Counted from the stretch's first letter, positions 1 through 9,967 are shown. The stretch: DNA of 64,000 nt from Peribacillus kribbensis DSM 17871 (GCF_000430765.1 NZ_KE387239.1:123732-187731), one strand, 5' to 3'. Notes: a model not told the origin generated them from the sequence alone. Numbers and translations: made by a program.

Positions 1-7
1 AGAAGTT

Positions 8-32
8 GTCCGAAGGAGACCCGCCTTCGGAC
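8..32. repeat. Short perfect stem-loop at window edge
   Basis: GTCCGAAGG (8-16) pairs with CCTTCGGAC (24-32) across a 7-nt loop. No T-run follows, so a terminator is not supported. It may be the end of an upstream feature cut off by the window edge. Confidence 0.35.
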
Positions 33-177
33 AGGTATCCGGTTCCGGCAGGAGAAATTGTCTGAACGACCAGATTTCCAGCCAATCCATGAATTCAGTT
101 TCCATGGTGCATTGTACAAAAATATTAAAAATCATTATGTTACAATTAAAAGAGAAAGAGATAAAGCGAGGAATTTC

Positions 178-1050
178 ATGAAAAAAATCAAGAAACGCAG
201 ATCGACTAAAGCTATGAAAATCTGGCGGGGAATAATGGTCATTATTGGAGCGTTTATAGCCGCGTATGGCTTGGAAACAGTGCTGATTCCAAATAACGTA
301 TCCGATGGGGGCGTGACGGGTCTGAGCATTGTCGGCTCTGAATTATTTAACCTGCCGCTGGGAGTTTTAATTGCAGTCATCAACCTTCCGTTTATCTGGT
401 TAGGATATAAGCAGATTGGAAAAAGCTTTGCGTTTAATTCCATTCTGGGCATTGCATCGTTGGCGATCGGCACCATCCTCATGCATCATACGCCGGCGAT
501 CATTGAGGGAGATACGCTGCTGATCACGGTGGTAGGCGGGATCATCCTTGGTTTTGGAATGGGTCTGGCCTTGCGTAATGGCGGAGCATTGGATGGAATT
601 GATATGCTTGCGGTGCTGCTGTCCCGTAAATTGCCGTTTGGGACGAGTGATCTCATTCTATTCCTGAACATCTTTGTATTCATCTTTGTTTCCACCGTAT
701 TTGGCCTGCAGGGAGCCATTCTTTCGGCCATAGCTTATTTTATTGCCTCTAAAGTTATACATATTGTGGAAGAAGGTTTAAGCGGATCTAAAACCTTTCA
801 AATTATCACCACCCAGCCAGAGGAAATGGTCGAAACCATACGTGACCGCCTGGGCCGGAGTGCTACATATAAGGAAGCATACGGCGGTTTTTCTCATGAA
901 CGATTTAAAGAAATTACATGTGTCATCAACCGCTTGGAAGAAACCAAACTTAAAGAAATCATCAATGAAATTGATGAGGGGGCCTTTGTAACTGTATATG
1001 ATGTGGCAGAAGTCAAAGGCGGCAATTTCAGAAAGAATGATATCCATTGA
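178..1050 (+). CDS. YitT family membrane protein (DUF2179)
   Basis: Integral membrane protein of the YitT/YvjA/YpjC/YqfU paralogue group (290 aa, the usual family length). The N-terminal two thirds hold about five or six hydrophobic segments (IMVIIGAFIAAYGLETVLIP onward). The last third, from about residue 205, is the soluble DUF2179 domain (KTFQIITTQPEEMVETI...). I chose ATG 178 over the upstream in-frame TTG at 58 because a GCGAGG ribosome site lies just before it and the extra N-terminus looks non-coding. The frame is open to the left window edge, so a longer form cannot be fully excluded. Biochemical role is unknown; no operon partner is visible and a terminator follows. Confidence 0.85.
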   Translation: MKKIKKRRSTKAMKIWRGIMVIIGAFIAAYGLETVLIPNNVSDGGVTGLSIVGSELFNLPLGVLIAVINLPFIWLGYKQIGKSFAFNSILGIASLAIGTILMHHTPAIIEGDTLLITVVGGIILGFGMGLALRNGGALDGIDMLAVLLSRKLPFGTSDLILFLNIFVFIFVSTVFGLQGAILSAIAYFIASKVIHIVEEGLSGSKTFQIITTQPEEMVETIRDRLGRSATYKEAYGGFSHERFKEITCVINRLEETKLKEIINEIDEGAFVTVYDVAEVKGGNFRKNDIH

Positions 1051-1120
1051 TCTACTCCTGAGAAAGGACGCCTGCGCTTCCTCTCAATTAACCTCTTTGA
1101 AGCATTTGATTTTTCCACAA

Positions 1121-1158
1121 AGAATCACTCATTCACTAGCTGAAGGGTGATTTTTTTA
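1121..1158 (+). terminator. Rho-independent terminator after the YitT gene
   Basis: AATCACTC (1123-1130) pairs with GGGTGATT (1145-1152, one G-U pair), followed by a run of seven T. Confidence 0.8.
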
Positions 1159-1345
1159 ATGCAGCTAAGGCATGACCCTTTTAAATCCTCTCACCCGGTT
1201 CTGAATTTTTGCAAAAAGAAATTTTTTACACAATACTATAAATAAGACTATTCCATAGGTTATTTACTTACTGATCTTGGGGATTGTAAATAATAGGAGA
1301 ACCGGATTTTGGAGCTTTGACCGCTCTATAGAAAGAAGTGTATGG

Positions 1346-3370
1346 ATGGATATATTGATGACGTGTTTGCTGTTGATTGTGGCTTTGCTGATCTCGAATG
1401 TAGTGAGCCATTATATTCCTTTCATTCCGACTGCACTTACGCAGATTGGGTTTGGAATCTTGATTTCTCTGTTGTTTCAGGGATATTCGCTGGAGATTGA
1501 AACGGAGTGGTTTTTGCTCCTTTTTATTGCGCCGCTTTTATATAATGATGGGCGGCATTTTCCGCGGGAAGAATTATGGAGGATGAAAGGCCCGATTTTC
1601 GGAAATGCGATTGTGCTGGTTTTGCTGACGGCATTGGGCGGCGGGTGGTTCATCCATTTTATGATTCCAAATGTGCCGCTGGCTGCAGCCTTCGCTCTTG
1701 CTGCCATTTTGTCCCCGACTGATCCAGTAGCTGTAAACGGAATTGCCAAGCGTGTCCATATCCCCGAAAAGATTTTGAATCTGGTCAGAGGAGAATCCCT
1801 CATTAATGATGCATCTGGATTAGTGGCCTTCAATTATGCCGCAGCCGCTGTTGTGACTGGATATTTTTCAGTTCGTGAGGCGGTTGTGAACTTCAGTTAT
1901 ATGTTCATTGTGGGAGCTTTAGTGGGATTGGTCCTGGGCCTCTTCATAACCTGGATCAGATTCTTATTGCGCAGAGAGGGAATCAACGATGCTGCATTCC
2001 ACTCTCTTCTGCAGATTATGACTCCTTTTATTATCTTTATCATTTCTGAGGACCTCCTGCATGCTTCCGGGGTCATCGCGGTGGTTGTTGCCGGGATCAT
2101 ACATACTTTGATACGGGAGAGGACTGAAACCCTGGTTGCGGAGGAACAGGTCCTTACGGAAAATCTATGGTCGGTCGTCTCGTTTATTTTGAATGGAATT
2201 GTATTTATCCTGCTGGGGCTGAATATTCCTGGATCCATTAAGGCTACTGTAGAAAGCCCTGATATAAATAACTCCATTGCGGTTATGTATGTTCTGGCAA
2301 TCGGGTGTGTGATTCTGGGAATCAGGTTCCTATGGTCTTACTTGCTGGGACACCTGCAAAAGGAGTCTGGTTCTGATGAAGCTTGGGAAAAACCAACGTT
2401 AATTACGGCCTTGCTTCAGACCCTGACAGGGGTGCGCGGTGCTGTAACCATGGCAGGTGTCCTGTCCATTCCTTATGTCGTCCAGAGCGGGGATGATTTT
2501 CCTGAGCGTTCTTTAATTTTGTTTCTGGCGGCAGGGGTAATCCTTTTTACCCTCCTGGCAGCAACCATTTTGCTGCCGCTTCTCAGTAAAGATAAGTCGC
2601 AGCAGGGAGATCAACTGGAAAATATTGATTTGAGTGAGGCCAAGCGCAATCTATTGCTTACGGGAATTGATGCCATCAGGCAGGAAATGAATGATAAAAA
2701 TGAATGGGCTGCCTTTGAGCTGATAGGGGAATACAGGAGGCTGTTCCATCAGCTCAATCAAGGAACCCTTGGGGCAAGCTCCATCGCGTTTATGGATAAA
2801 TTCATAGAGGTAAGGCGTGTCGGGCTGAAGGCGGAACGAAATTATATCCGGAAGGCCATGGACCGTCATGAACTCGATGAGTCTTCCTATGATGTCCTCG
2901 AAAGGGCTCTTGATTACCGTGAAGAAGCGATGTCGCAGACGGCTCAGGCCGGAATTCTTTACTTCATGGGGAGAATGGCAAGGAGCTTTCACCGCTTCAA
3001 AAGGAAGCAGCTGAAAAGCGAAGAAGGAAAAAATTTCCGGATCAGGCTTGCGGATGCCCAAATAAAATCATCTCAAGCGGCCATCGAGACGCTTCGTGAA
3101 TTTGCGGGAGCGTACAGCCGTCCTGATATCGTACAGACCGTCATTTCGGATTACGAACGGATCGCAAGGAGGCTCGAACGTCCGGTGTTCAACGATGGAG
3201 GAGAACAGGAAGAACATAAAGAACGATTACGGATTAAAGCCATGGACAGGGAAAGGGCGAAAATCCGGGAATTGTTCGAAGCAGATGAAATCAGCAGGGA
3301 TCAGGTAAAAGAACTGCGGATGTTCGTGAATAACATCGAAAGGGTCATTCTGCAGGGACCGGCTGAATAG
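1346..3370 (+). CDS. nhaK: Na+/H+ (K+/H+) antiporter, CPA1/NhaP family, NhaK-like
   Basis: Monovalent cation/proton antiporter in the cytoplasmic membrane. The first ~420 residues contain the exchanger domain with about 12 membrane segments and the family motifs LSPTDPVA (about residue 130) and GESLINDASGLV (about 150), which carry the ion-binding aspartates. The remaining ~250 residues form a charged, helical cytosolic tail. I chose ATG 1346 (MDILMTCLL...), not TTG 1277: it gives 674 aa, close to the 670 aa I recall for B. subtilis NhaK (YvgP), which also begins with MDI. The ribosome site is weak for either start. The gene appears monocistronic. The ion actually transported cannot be read from sequence. 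Confidence 0.85.
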   Translation: MDILMTCLLLIVALLISNVVSHYIPFIPTALTQIGFGILISLLFQGYSLEIETEWFLLLFIAPLLYNDGRHFPREELWRMKGPIFGNAIVLVLLTALGGGWFIHFMIPNVPLAAAFALAAILSPTDPVAVNGIAKRVHIPEKILNLVRGESLINDASGLVAFNYAAAAVVTGYFSVREAVVNFSYMFIVGALVGLVLGLFITWIRFLLRREGINDAAFHSLLQIMTPFIIFIISEDLLHASGVIAVVVAGIIHTLIRERTETLVAEEQVLTENLWSVVSFILNGIVFILLGLNIPGSIKATVESPDINNSIAVMYVLAIGCVILGIRFLWSYLLGHLQKESGSDEAWEKPTLITALLQTLTGVRGAVTMAGVLSIPYVVQSGDDFPERSLILFLAAGVILFTLLAATILLPLLSKDKSQQGDQLENIDLSEAKRNLLLTGIDAIRQEMNDKNEWAAFELIGEYRRLFHQLNQGTLGASSIAFMDKFIEVRRVGLKAERNYIRKAMDRHELDESSYDVLERALDYREEAMSQTAQAGILYFMGRMARSFHRFKRKQLKSEEGKNFRIRLADAQIKSSQAAIETLREFAGAYSRPDIVQTVISDYERIARRLERPVFNDGGEQEEHKERLRIKAMDRERAKIRELFEADEISRDQVKELRMFVNNIERVILQGPAE

Positions 3371-3457
3371 AAAGGTAATCCAGTATGAACGTTTGTGCTA
3401 CTATAGAAAGGAATTCGTACAGTATTCAACCATTTTACGTATAAAAGGGGTGCTGGA

Positions 3458-4036
3458 TTGAACATACTATGGGACTTTGATGGCACATTATTCGACACAT
3501 ATCCTGCGTATACAAAGGTCATGTCTCAGGTTCTGGGGAGCGGGGCAGAGGAGAAGGAAATATACGGTCATCTGAAAATTTCATTAGGACATGCCATTGA
3601 ACATTATCAAATGTCGGAGAGTCAGTTAAAAGAGGTCGATCGGCTGAATCAGCTGATTGACCCGAAGGATATGATCCCATTCGAGCAGGCAGAAGAGGTC
3701 CTGAAGTTTGCGGATAAAAACGTCATTATGACCCATAAGCATAGAGCCGGCGTTTTAGCGGTATTAAAGCATCATGGGTGGGAAAAGTATTTTGCGGATA
3801 TGGTCACGATTGATGATGGATTTCCAAGAAAGCCGGATTCAGCTTCCTATCTTTATCTGCACAAAAAGCATCATATTGATTTGGCCATCGGAGATCGGCT
3901 TCTGGATATTCTGCCTGCGAAAGAATTGGGCATTGCGGGCTGCCTTTTTCAAAATCAGCAGGAGGGTGCTGATTATTATCTGAATCATTACTCGGAATTT
4001 TTTAATGTGGTGTATCCGGGAAACTCTGCGAGATAG
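3458..4036 (+). CDS. HAD-superfamily phosphatase, phosphoglycolate-phosphatase-like
   Basis: Cytosolic HAD hydrolase of 192 aa. Motif I is WDFDGTLFDT at residues 5-14 (nucleophile Asp in DFDGT), a T-containing motif II is IMTHKHRAG, the conserved lysine is in GFPRKPDS, and motif IV is AIGDRLLDI. A helical cap sits between motifs I and II, as in subclass I. The start is TTG 3458, preceded at good distance by GGGGTG. A terminator follows immediately, so it is probably a single-gene unit. Substrate unknown; low-molecular-weight sugar phosphates are typical for the family. Confidence 0.85.
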   Translation: MNILWDFDGTLFDTYPAYTKVMSQVLGSGAEEKEIYGHLKISLGHAIEHYQMSESQLKEVDRLNQLIDPKDMIPFEQAEEVLKFADKNVIMTHKHRAGVLAVLKHHGWEKYFADMVTIDDGFPRKPDSASYLYLHKKHHIDLAIGDRLLDILPAKELGIAGCLFQNQQEGADYYLNHYSEFFNVVYPGNSAR

Positions 4037-4050
4037 TGATGATGAGAGGT

Positions 4051-4082
4051 CCTTTGAGAGAGAGTCTCAATGGGCTTTTTTT
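4051..4082 (+). terminator. Rho-independent terminator after the HAD gene
   Basis: CCTTTGAGA (4051-4059) pairs with TCTCAATGG (4065-4073) with one T-T mismatch, followed by CTTTTTTTC. Confidence 0.75.
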
Positions 4083-4165
4083 CGTTTGAATGGGTGGTTC
4101 TCTTTGCTTTCTGGAGGCAGAGGAAAGCTTTTCTGTCTTTAAGAAATCGGACGGCCCCTCGCCGT

Positions 4166-4218
4166 TTTAATAAACTGAGGCGGCGCAGACCAATCAGCCT
4201 AGTTTGCGCCGCTCAGTT
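4166..4218 (-). terminator. Long stem-loop at the end of the XRE/membrane-protein unit
   Basis: AACTGAGGCGGCGCA (4173-4187) pairs with TGCGCCGCTCAGTT (4205-4218), one bulged base. On the minus strand it is followed by TTATTAAAA. The 5' arm lies within the last codons and stop of the minus-strand gene ending at 4199. Confidence 0.6.
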
Positions 4219-4660
4219 CAGTTCCTTGGTTTTTAGCAATGATGTCATTCCGGCGGGGAACCGTAAACGATAAGATCAGTCCAATAATAACGATTATGAT
4301 GGCCGTACAAATGGTTCCTGCCCAAATCCTTTTTGTCAGTTTAGCATTTTTAAAGAATATATGCTTGGAGTTGAAAAAACCAAGCTTCCAGCTGATAAAA
4401 ACAAACAAGAATTTCAATGCCTCGGCGACTGTTGCAGGATTAAAATACACTTGTTCTCTCCCAGAGTCTGTACGGATTCTTGCAACAGAGACATGAGGCA
4501 GATCTGCCCGGCGTTCCGCAGATAAGAAAACTTTGGAAAGGAAAATAGCAGTTAAAAGGATGCCGGCAAGCAGCCCGGCTAAAAAAGTATTTAGATCAAG
4601 AATTTCTACCGCATGTTCATAACCGAACGAATTTATCATCCACTTCATTAATTCTTCCAA
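4199..4660 (-). CDS. Membrane protein with two transmembrane segments, unknown function
   Basis: I do not recognise a family. The 153-aa product has a hydrophobic helix near residues 24-46 (TFLAGLLAGILLTAIFLSKV) and another near 115-137 (GTICTAIIIVIIGLILSFTV), separated by a basic, soluble stretch of about 65 residues. The start is TTG 4660: AAGGAGGT lies 7 nt upstream and no ATG is well placed. Only 24 bp separate it from the upstream XRE regulator, so the two genes are almost certainly one transcript. The arrangement suggests a regulator/membrane sensor or regulator/effector pair, which is inference only. Confidence 0.7.
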   Translation of the reverse strand: MEELMKWMINSFGYEHAVEILDLNTFLAGLLAGILLTAIFLSKVFLSAERRADLPHVSVARIRTDSGREQVYFNPATVAEALKFLFVFISWKLGFFNSKHIFFKNAKLTKRIWAGTICTAIIIVIIGLILSFTVPRRNDIIAKNQGTELSGAN

Positions 4661-4684
4661 ATCAGGTACCTCCTTTTAATACAA

Positions 4685-5065
4685 TCATTCCTTTGCAGAT
4701 AAATCTTTATATAACTCCAGCATTTTCAAATATATTTGATCCTTCTCTTCCCTGGTCAGCTCGTCATTGGCCATGATTTCCGACAACAAACTACGTAAGT
4801 TATTCGATTGAGCATATTCTTTCCTGACCGTTACGGGTGTTCTGCCGAGCGTTGAAAAAAGTGCTTCACCTGGGATTTCTAAGAAGTGTGCCAGCTTATC
4901 GACAAATTCATCGGAGGGTACTTTTTTTCCTCTTTCGAGCTCCGAAATGTAGTTATACGAAATGTCTGCCTGTGAAGCAAGATCGTGAAGGGTAATTCCC
5001 ATTTCCTTTCTTCTATCCCTGACAAGTGAGCCGAATCTCTTAAGCTGTTCTTTTATGGTCATCAT
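4685..5065 (-). CDS. XRE-family helix-turn-helix transcriptional regulator
   Basis: Cytosolic DNA-binding protein of 126 aa. The XRE/Cro HTH covers about residues 10-65 (RRKEMGITLHDLASQADIS...YISELERGKKVPS), a SinR/Xre-like signature. The C-terminal 50 residues are charged and helical (LTREEKDQIYLKMLELYKDL), probably for dimerisation. The start ATG 5065 has AAAGGAG 7 nt upstream; an ATG follows directly at 5062. It is the first gene of a two-gene unit with the membrane protein at 4199-4660. The 290 bp upstream, shared with the divergent formate dehydrogenase gene, contains an AGAAAAA/TTTTTCT inverted repeat (5200-5218) that could be an operator, untested. Confidence 0.8.
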   Translation of the reverse strand: MMTIKEQLKRFGSLVRDRRKEMGITLHDLASQADISYNYISELERGKKVPSDEFVDKLAHFLEIPGEALFSTLGRTPVTVRKEYAQSNNLRSLLSEIMANDELTREEKDQIYLKMLELYKDLSAKE

Positions 5066-5355
5066 AAGGGTTCTCCTTTTTCTTATTTTAACATTGCGGG
5101 GCTGTGGAAACATCCATTTATGTGAAAAGGGCAGGAAGGGTCTTAGTGTTTGCCTCTAGTTTATACCCACTCCATCCAGGAAAAGAATCCAGGCTTTCTA
5201 GAAAAAGTATGTTTTTCTTAACGCATATAGGGAATTAACACAATGAAACCCCTGTCCATGAACCATTTGCGCCCATAATTTTCGCTGGCAGCGAAAAAGT
5301 TCTGCAGGGATTAGAAGTAATGGGGACGATAGACGAAGGCAGAAGGAGGATGAGT

Positions 5356-8298
5356 ATGGGGAAACAAATTGAAATTATGATTGATGGCCAGCAGTATATG
5401 GCTGACGAAGAACAGACGGTCATCCAGGTTATTCTGGAAAAGAACCTGGACATTCCACATATTTGCTACCATGAAGGACTGGGAGCAATCGAGACCTGTG
5501 ATACATGTGCAGTTTCGATTAACGGGGAAATTCATCGAGCCTGCGGGACTTATGTCAGGGAAGGAATGAATGTCCTGACAAATTCTTCTGAAGTAAAGGA
5601 AGCCCAGTTTAAAGCCATGGATACCATTCTCGAGCATCATGAACTTTATTGCACGGTATGCGATAACAACAACGGCGATTGCGAAATACATAATACTGTG
5701 AGAATGATGGGCATGGAGCATCAGCTTAAACCATTTGAGCCAAAGCCTTATGAAACGGATAACGGATTTTTTTACCGGTATGAGCCTGATCAATGCATTC
5801 TTTGCGGAAGATGTGTAGAGGTCTGCCAGACGGTTGAGGTGAACGAAACACTGAGCATCGATTGGGAATTGGATCAGCCCAGGGTAATCTGGGATGACAA
5901 TGTCCCGATCGACCAGTCTTCCTGTGTAAGCTGCGGCCAGTGTGTAACCGTCTGTCCTTGCAATGCTTTAATGGAAAATACCATGCTCGGGGAGGCGGGA
6001 TATCTTACAGATATAAAACCTGGTATTCTGCGTTCCATGATCGAGACGACCAAAAATGTGGAAACCGGATTCGGTCCGTTATTTGCTGTTTCTGACTCAG
6101 AGGCGAAGATGAGGCAGGACAGAATCAAAAAGACCAAGACGGTATGCACCTATTGCGGAGTCGGCTGCAGTTTCAATGTGTTCACCAAGGGACGGGAGAT
6201 TTTAAAGGTTGAACCAGAGCTCGAGTCACCCGCAAATGGCATCTCCTCCTGCATTAAAGGGAAATTTGGCTGGGGCCATATCAATAGTGAGGAAAGGCTT
6301 ACCAGACCGTTGATTCGGGAAGGGGATTCTTTCAGGGAAGCGGATTGGGACGAAGCCCTGACCTATGTCGCCAGACGGTTTAAGGAAATTGCGGATCAAA
6401 ATGGCCCTGATTCCCTCGGTTTCATTGCTTCCTCCAAGGCGACAAATGAGGAATCCTATCTTCTTCAAAAGTTTGCCCGCCAGGTGATCGGAACCAATAA
6501 TATTGATAACTGCTCGCGCTACTGCCAGGCGCCTGCCACAAAAGGACTCTTCCGTACTGTCGGCTATGGAGGGGATGCGGGCTCGATGGAGGACATCGCA
6601 TCTGCTGATCTCGTAATATTAGTCGGGTCTAATACGGCAGAGTCGCATCCGGTATTAGCTTCTAAGATCAAACGCTCTCATAAGCTGTTCGGGCAGAAGC
6701 TCATTGTCGCTGACCTGCGCAAGCATGAGATGGGACAAAGGGCAGATCTTTATATCCATCCGGAACCTGGTACTGATTTGGTGTGGCTTTCTGCTGTGAC
6801 CAAATATATCATCGATCAGGGCTGGCATGACCAAGAGTTTTTGGAGACAAAGGTAAATGGCTTCCATGAATATTTAGCCAGCCTGTCAGAATTCACTCTT
6901 GAGGCGGCTGAGGAAGTGACAGGCATCAGCAAAGAAACCATGATCAAGACAGCCGAAATGATCCATGAATCAAAGAAAACCTGCATCTGCTGGGCCATGG
7001 GAGTCACTCAGCACCAGATCGGTTCTGACACTTCAACGGCTATTTCCAATCTTCTTCTTATCACAGGGAACTATGGAAAACCGGGAACAGGCGGCTATCC
7101 TCTCCGCGGCCATAATAATGTTCAGGGAGCAAGTGATTTTGGAAGCATGCCTTCTTATTTTGCTGGCTATCAAAAAATATCGGATCAAGAGATCGCGGCG
7201 AAATTTGAGGAAGCATGGGGAACTAAGATTCCTACAGAAAAAGGACTTGATAATCATAAAATGGTCGAAGCCATCCATAAAGGCAGTTTAAAAGCCATGT
7301 ATGTGACAGGGGAAGATATGGGCATCGTCGACTCCCATATATCCTATGTGACCAAGGCCTTTAAAAAATTAGAGTTTTTCGTGGTCCAGGATATGTTTTT
7401 GACAGATACCGCCCAGTATGCGGATGTTGTACTCCCGGCTTCTCCAAGCCTTGAAAAGGAAGGCACATTTACCAATACCGAACGAAGGATCCAGCGTTTA
7501 TACCAGGCACTTCCGCCTCTTGGGGAATCGAAGCCTGACTGGGAAATCTATAAGGCTCTCGCAAACGAGCTTGGTTTTAATTGGGACTACAGTTCGCCGG
7601 CAGACATCATGGAGGAGGCGGCTTCTCTGACCCCGATGTTTGCAGGCGTCCGTTATGACCGCCTGGAGGGCTTTGAAAGCCTGATGTGGCCTGTCGCGGA
7701 AGATGGCCGGGATACTCCTCTTCTTTATACAGAGGAATTTCACTTTGAGGATGGAAAGGCAAAGCTCTACCCGCTTGAATATACCCATCATTATCAGACA
7801 ACGGAAGAGTATGATTTCCATGCGAATAATGGCCGGATCCTGGAGCATTTCCATGAAGGGAATATGACGTATCATACCGAGGGCATTGAGAAAAAAGTGC
7901 CGAATTCCTGGATTGAAATGTCGAAAGAAGCAGCGGACGAGCTGAGAATCGAGGAAGGAGCCAAGGTCCGCCTGAAAAATAAAGCGGGTGAAACCACCGG
8001 AAGGATCCATATTTCCGATGAAGTGACAGGGAAGGAATTGTACCTGCCTTTGAATGATAACGGAAAGAGCGCCGTCAACTACCTGACAAATAATACTGTG
8101 GATAAAGATACAGATACGCCTGCTTATAAGGAAGTTGCAGTCAAACTAGAAGTGTTGAAGGAAAAAGGCGATTCTCCTCTCCCGCTGTTCAACTACCGCA
8201 GAGGCCATAGAAACCCTCAGCCGGGTGTTGAGGTAGGACGGAAGTGGCAGAGGGAGGATTACGCTTTCCCAGGAAATGAGGTGAAGAAGAATGGCTGA
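5356..8298 (+). CDS. Molybdenum formate dehydrogenase, alpha (catalytic) subunit, YrhE/YjgC type
   Basis: Cytosolic formate oxidation to CO2 at a bis-molybdopterin-guanine-dinucleotide centre. The 980 aa contain, in order: a 2Fe-2S ferredoxin domain (C37, C48, C51, C63); a NADH-G-like Cys/His region ([17 protein letters not shown]); two 4Fe-4S motifs ([11 protein letters not shown] and [11 protein letters not shown]); the catalytic-domain 4Fe-4S site (CTYCGVGC...CIKGKFGW); the molybdopterin domains; and a C-terminal molydopterin dinucleotide-binding domain. The Mo ligand is a cysteine (C390 in NCSRYCQAP), so no selenocysteine is needed. ATG 5356 is chosen because AGGAGG lies 6 nt upstream, whereas ATG 5350 is too close. 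Length equals B. subtilis YrhE. It overlaps the DUF1641 gene by 8 bp. FdhD and cofactor genes are not in the window. Confidence 0.93.
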   Translation: MGKQIEIMIDGQQYMADEEQTVIQVILEKNLDIPHICYHEGLGAIETCDTCAVSINGEIHRACGTYVREGMNVLTNSSEVKEAQFKAMDTILEHHELYCTVCDNNNGDCEIHNTVRMMGMEHQLKPFEPKPYETDNGFFYRYEPDQCILCGRCVEVCQTVEVNETLSIDWELDQPRVIWDDNVPIDQSSCVSCGQCVTVCPCNALMENTMLGEAGYLTDIKPGILRSMIETTKNVETGFGPLFAVSDSEAKMRQDRIKKTKTVCTYCGVGCSFNVFTKGREILKVEPELESPANGISSCIKGKFGWGHINSEERLTRPLIREGDSFREADWDEALTYVARRFKEIADQNGPDSLGFIASSKATNEESYLLQKFARQVIGTNNIDNCSRYCQAPATKGLFRTVGYGGDAGSMEDIASADLVILVGSNTAESHPVLASKIKRSHKLFGQKLIVADLRKHEMGQRADLYIHPEPGTDLVWLSAVTKYIIDQGWHDQEFLETKVNGFHEYLASLSEFTLEAAEEVTGISKETMIKTAEMIHESKKTCICWAMGVTQHQIGSDTSTAISNLLLITGNYGKPGTGGYPLRGHNNVQGASDFGSMPSYFAGYQKISDQEIAAKFEEAWGTKIPTEKGLDNHKMVEAIHKGSLKAMYVTGEDMGIVDSHISYVTKAFKKLEFFVVQDMFLTDTAQYADVVLPASPSLEKEGTFTNTERRIQRLYQALPPLGESKPDWEIYKALANELGFNWDYSSPADIMEEAASLTPMFAGVRYDRLEGFESLMWPVAEDGRDTPLLYTEEFHFEDGKAKLYPLEYTHHYQTTEEYDFHANNGRILEHFHEGNMTYHTEGIEKKVPNSWIEMSKEAADELRIEEGAKVRLKNKAGETTGRIHISDEVTGKELYLPLNDNGKSAVNYLTNNTVDKDTDTPAYKEVAVKLEVLKEKGDSPLPLFNYRRGHRNPQPGVEVGRKWQREDYAFPGNEVKKNG

Positions 8299-8776
8299 TA
8301 AAATAACCTCCATTAAGCGCATGGAGATTCCAAAAGAGAAAATCCGCCAAGATAATCTTCAGGAAGTACTTGACGCCCTGGCTGATAACAAGGATGCCAT
8401 GCTTGAAACCATCCGCTTCTTCTCCCTCCTGCATAAGGAAGGGAATCTGGCCATGATCAATGCGATGGTGGCCTATCAAGAAACCATTATGGGAAATGTA
8501 AGTTATGAGTTTAACAGGGCAGAGAATGGCACCATTATTAAAAATCTATTTCTATTGCTGGACCTTCTTGGCATGCTGAATCTCAGCGGAGTCGATCAGC
8601 TTTCCAACAGGCTGACCAGGCAGAGGATGGTAGAGGATAAGACGTATCCGGATGTTGAAAAGGTAGGGATATTTGATTTGATGAAAGCTCTAAAGGACCC
8701 TGAGGTAAATCGTGTAATCAGCATCCTGCTGCTTTCGTTAAAAGGTGTAGGAAAAAATAAGGATGATAAAAAATAA
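8291..8776 (+). CDS. DUF1641 protein, formate dehydrogenase partner (YrhD/YjgD-like)
   Basis: Soluble 161-aa protein of the DUF1641 family. It starts 8 bp before the end of the formate dehydrogenase alpha gene, so the two are translationally coupled. In B. subtilis the same neighbour pair occurs as yrhE-yrhD and yjgC-yjgD, which supports a role as an accessory or electron-transfer partner; the molecular function is not established. The conserved region lies around residues 75-130 ([19 protein letters not shown]...). No cysteines are available for an Fe-S cluster. Confidence 0.85.
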   Translation: MADKITSIKRMEIPKEKIRQDNLQEVLDALADNKDAMLETIRFFSLLHKEGNLAMINAMVAYQETIMGNVSYEFNRAENGTIIKNLFLLLDLLGMLNLSGVDQLSNRLTRQRMVEDKTYPDVEKVGIFDLMKALKDPEVNRVISILLLSLKGVGKNKDDKK

Positions 8777-8782
8777 TCTGTC

Positions 8783-8811
8783 AGCCACCTTGGGATTTTC
8801 CTTGGGTGGCT
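8783..8811 (+). terminator. Probable terminator after the formate dehydrogenase operon
   Basis: AGCCACC (8783-8789) pairs with GGTGGCT (8805-8811). The following TGATTT is only weakly T-rich, so termination may be inefficient. Confidence 0.45.
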
Positions 8812-8831
8812 TGATTTCAGGATTTAGAAGT

Positions 8832-8860
8832 TTGATAGACCAAGGAATAAGGAATAAACC
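8832..8860 (+). promoter_or_regulatory. Possible sigma-A promoter for the oxidase operon
   Basis: TTGATA (8832-8837), a 17-bp spacer and TAAACC (8855-8860). The -35 box is good and the -10 box is poor (3/6). Confidence 0.3.
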
Positions 8861-8894
8861 AATAGTTTGTTTTTTTAGGAGGATTATTGAAACG

Positions 8895-8957
8895 ATGATC
8901 ATTACAAAAAAGGCGGCCAAACAAGTGCTGCAAATGAAAAAGGAGGGAACAGGATGA
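8895..8957 (+). CDS. Possible 20-aa leader ORF coupled to oxidase subunit II
   Basis: ATG 8895 opens a 20-codon frame (MIITKKAAKQVLQMKKEGTG) whose TGA (8955-8957) overlaps the ATG (8954) of the subunit II gene. An AGGAGG lies upstream, but at about 12 nt it is further than ideal. The peptide is basic. It may be a real coupled leader, a relic of a longer gene, or chance; coding status is uncertain. Confidence 0.3.
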   Translation: MIITKKAAKQVLQMKKEGTG

Positions 8958-9952
8958 GAAGATTCAGCCTGTATTTTCTTTTGCTGCTGACTCTCCCGCT
9001 GGCTGGATGCAGCCCGTTTTCCAGTGTAGCCGTACTGAATCCAAAAGGAGAACAGGCAAAGGAGCAAGTAGACCTAATCACTCTGAGCATCTCGCTGATG
9101 GCTCTCGTATTCCTGGTTGTCCTCATTCTGTTTATACGATTCGTCTATAAATATAGACAAAGACCGGGCTATACCCCAGATCCCATTCATCAAAATCGAA
9201 ACAAAAAATTTGAATTAATATGGACGATTTCTCCCTTCATTATCTTGTTTATTCTTGCGGTTCCTATGATTCAAACAACGTTTGGAGAGGAACAGGAATC
9301 CAAGTCCCCGTCCGACCTTACAGTGAAAGTAACGGCAAGCCATTACTGGTGGAGATTTGAATATCCCGGTCAAGGAATCGAAACAGCTGAGGAGCTTCAT
9401 CTTCCGAAAGGAAAAAAGGTCACGCTTGTGCTGCATTCAACAGATGTGATTCATTCCTTCTGGGTGCCGCAGCTCGGAGGGAAGCTGGACGTTATACCTG
9501 GAAGGACCAACAAGCTGTCGCTGACTCCCCTGGAGAACGGCACTTATCAAGGGAAATGTGCAGAGCTGTGCGGCAAGAGCCATGCGAACATGAGATTCAA
9601 GGTGAAGGTAGAAAACGAGGATGATTTTAACAGCTGGATCGCTGGGCTTAAATCAGGAAACCAAACACAGTCCCTGAGTAAATCTGAGGCTGAAGGAAAG
9701 AGCTTGTTTAACGAGAACTGCCTCACCTGCCATGCTGTCGAGGCACAGGTGGAAAATAAAAAAGGGCCCAATCTAGCAGGTTTTGCAGAGAGAGAACGTG
9801 TTGCAGGCATTTTGCCGAACACAAAGGAACACCTGGAGGATTGGATGAAGGATCCGCAGAAATTCAAACCCGGTTCAGAAATGCCAAAAGTAAAGGGGCT
9901 GGATAAAAAGGAGTATGAAAAATTGGCGGAGTATCTGCAGACATTACATTAA
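8954..9952 (+). CDS. Cytochrome c oxidase subunit II, caa3 type (CuA plus haem c)
   Basis: Lipoprotein subunit of a haem-copper oxidase that takes electrons from cytochrome c outside the membrane. The 332 aa show a signal peptide with lipobox LAGC (C19), two transmembrane helices (about 42-65 and 88-108), the cupredoxin domain with the CuA site CAELCGKSH (C202 and C206) and a further histidine in DVIHSFW, then a fused cytochrome c domain with CLTCH (C256, C259, H260) and a distal Met candidate in GSEMPKVKG. AAGGAGG precedes ATG 8954. It is the first main gene of a three-gene operon. The CuA site and haem c argue for cytochrome c rather than quinol as donor. Confidence 0.92.
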   Translation: MRRFSLYFLLLLTLPLAGCSPFSSVAVLNPKGEQAKEQVDLITLSISLMALVFLVVLILFIRFVYKYRQRPGYTPDPIHQNRNKKFELIWTISPFIILFILAVPMIQTTFGEEQESKSPSDLTVKVTASHYWWRFEYPGQGIETAEELHLPKGKKVTLVLHSTDVIHSFWVPQLGGKLDVIPGRTNKLSLTPLENGTYQGKCAELCGKSHANMRFKVKVENEDDFNSWIAGLKSGNQTQSLSKSEAEGKSLFNENCLTCHAVEAQVENKKGPNLAGFAERERVAGILPNTKEHLEDWMKDPQKFKPGSEMPKVKGLDKKEYEKLAEYLQTLH

Positions 9953-9967
9953 GAAAGCGGGGAAACT

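Noticed and set aside
5200-5218. AGAAAAA/TTTTTCT hairpin as a terminator
   Set aside because: No gene ends upstream in either direction; at best it is an operator in the divergent region.
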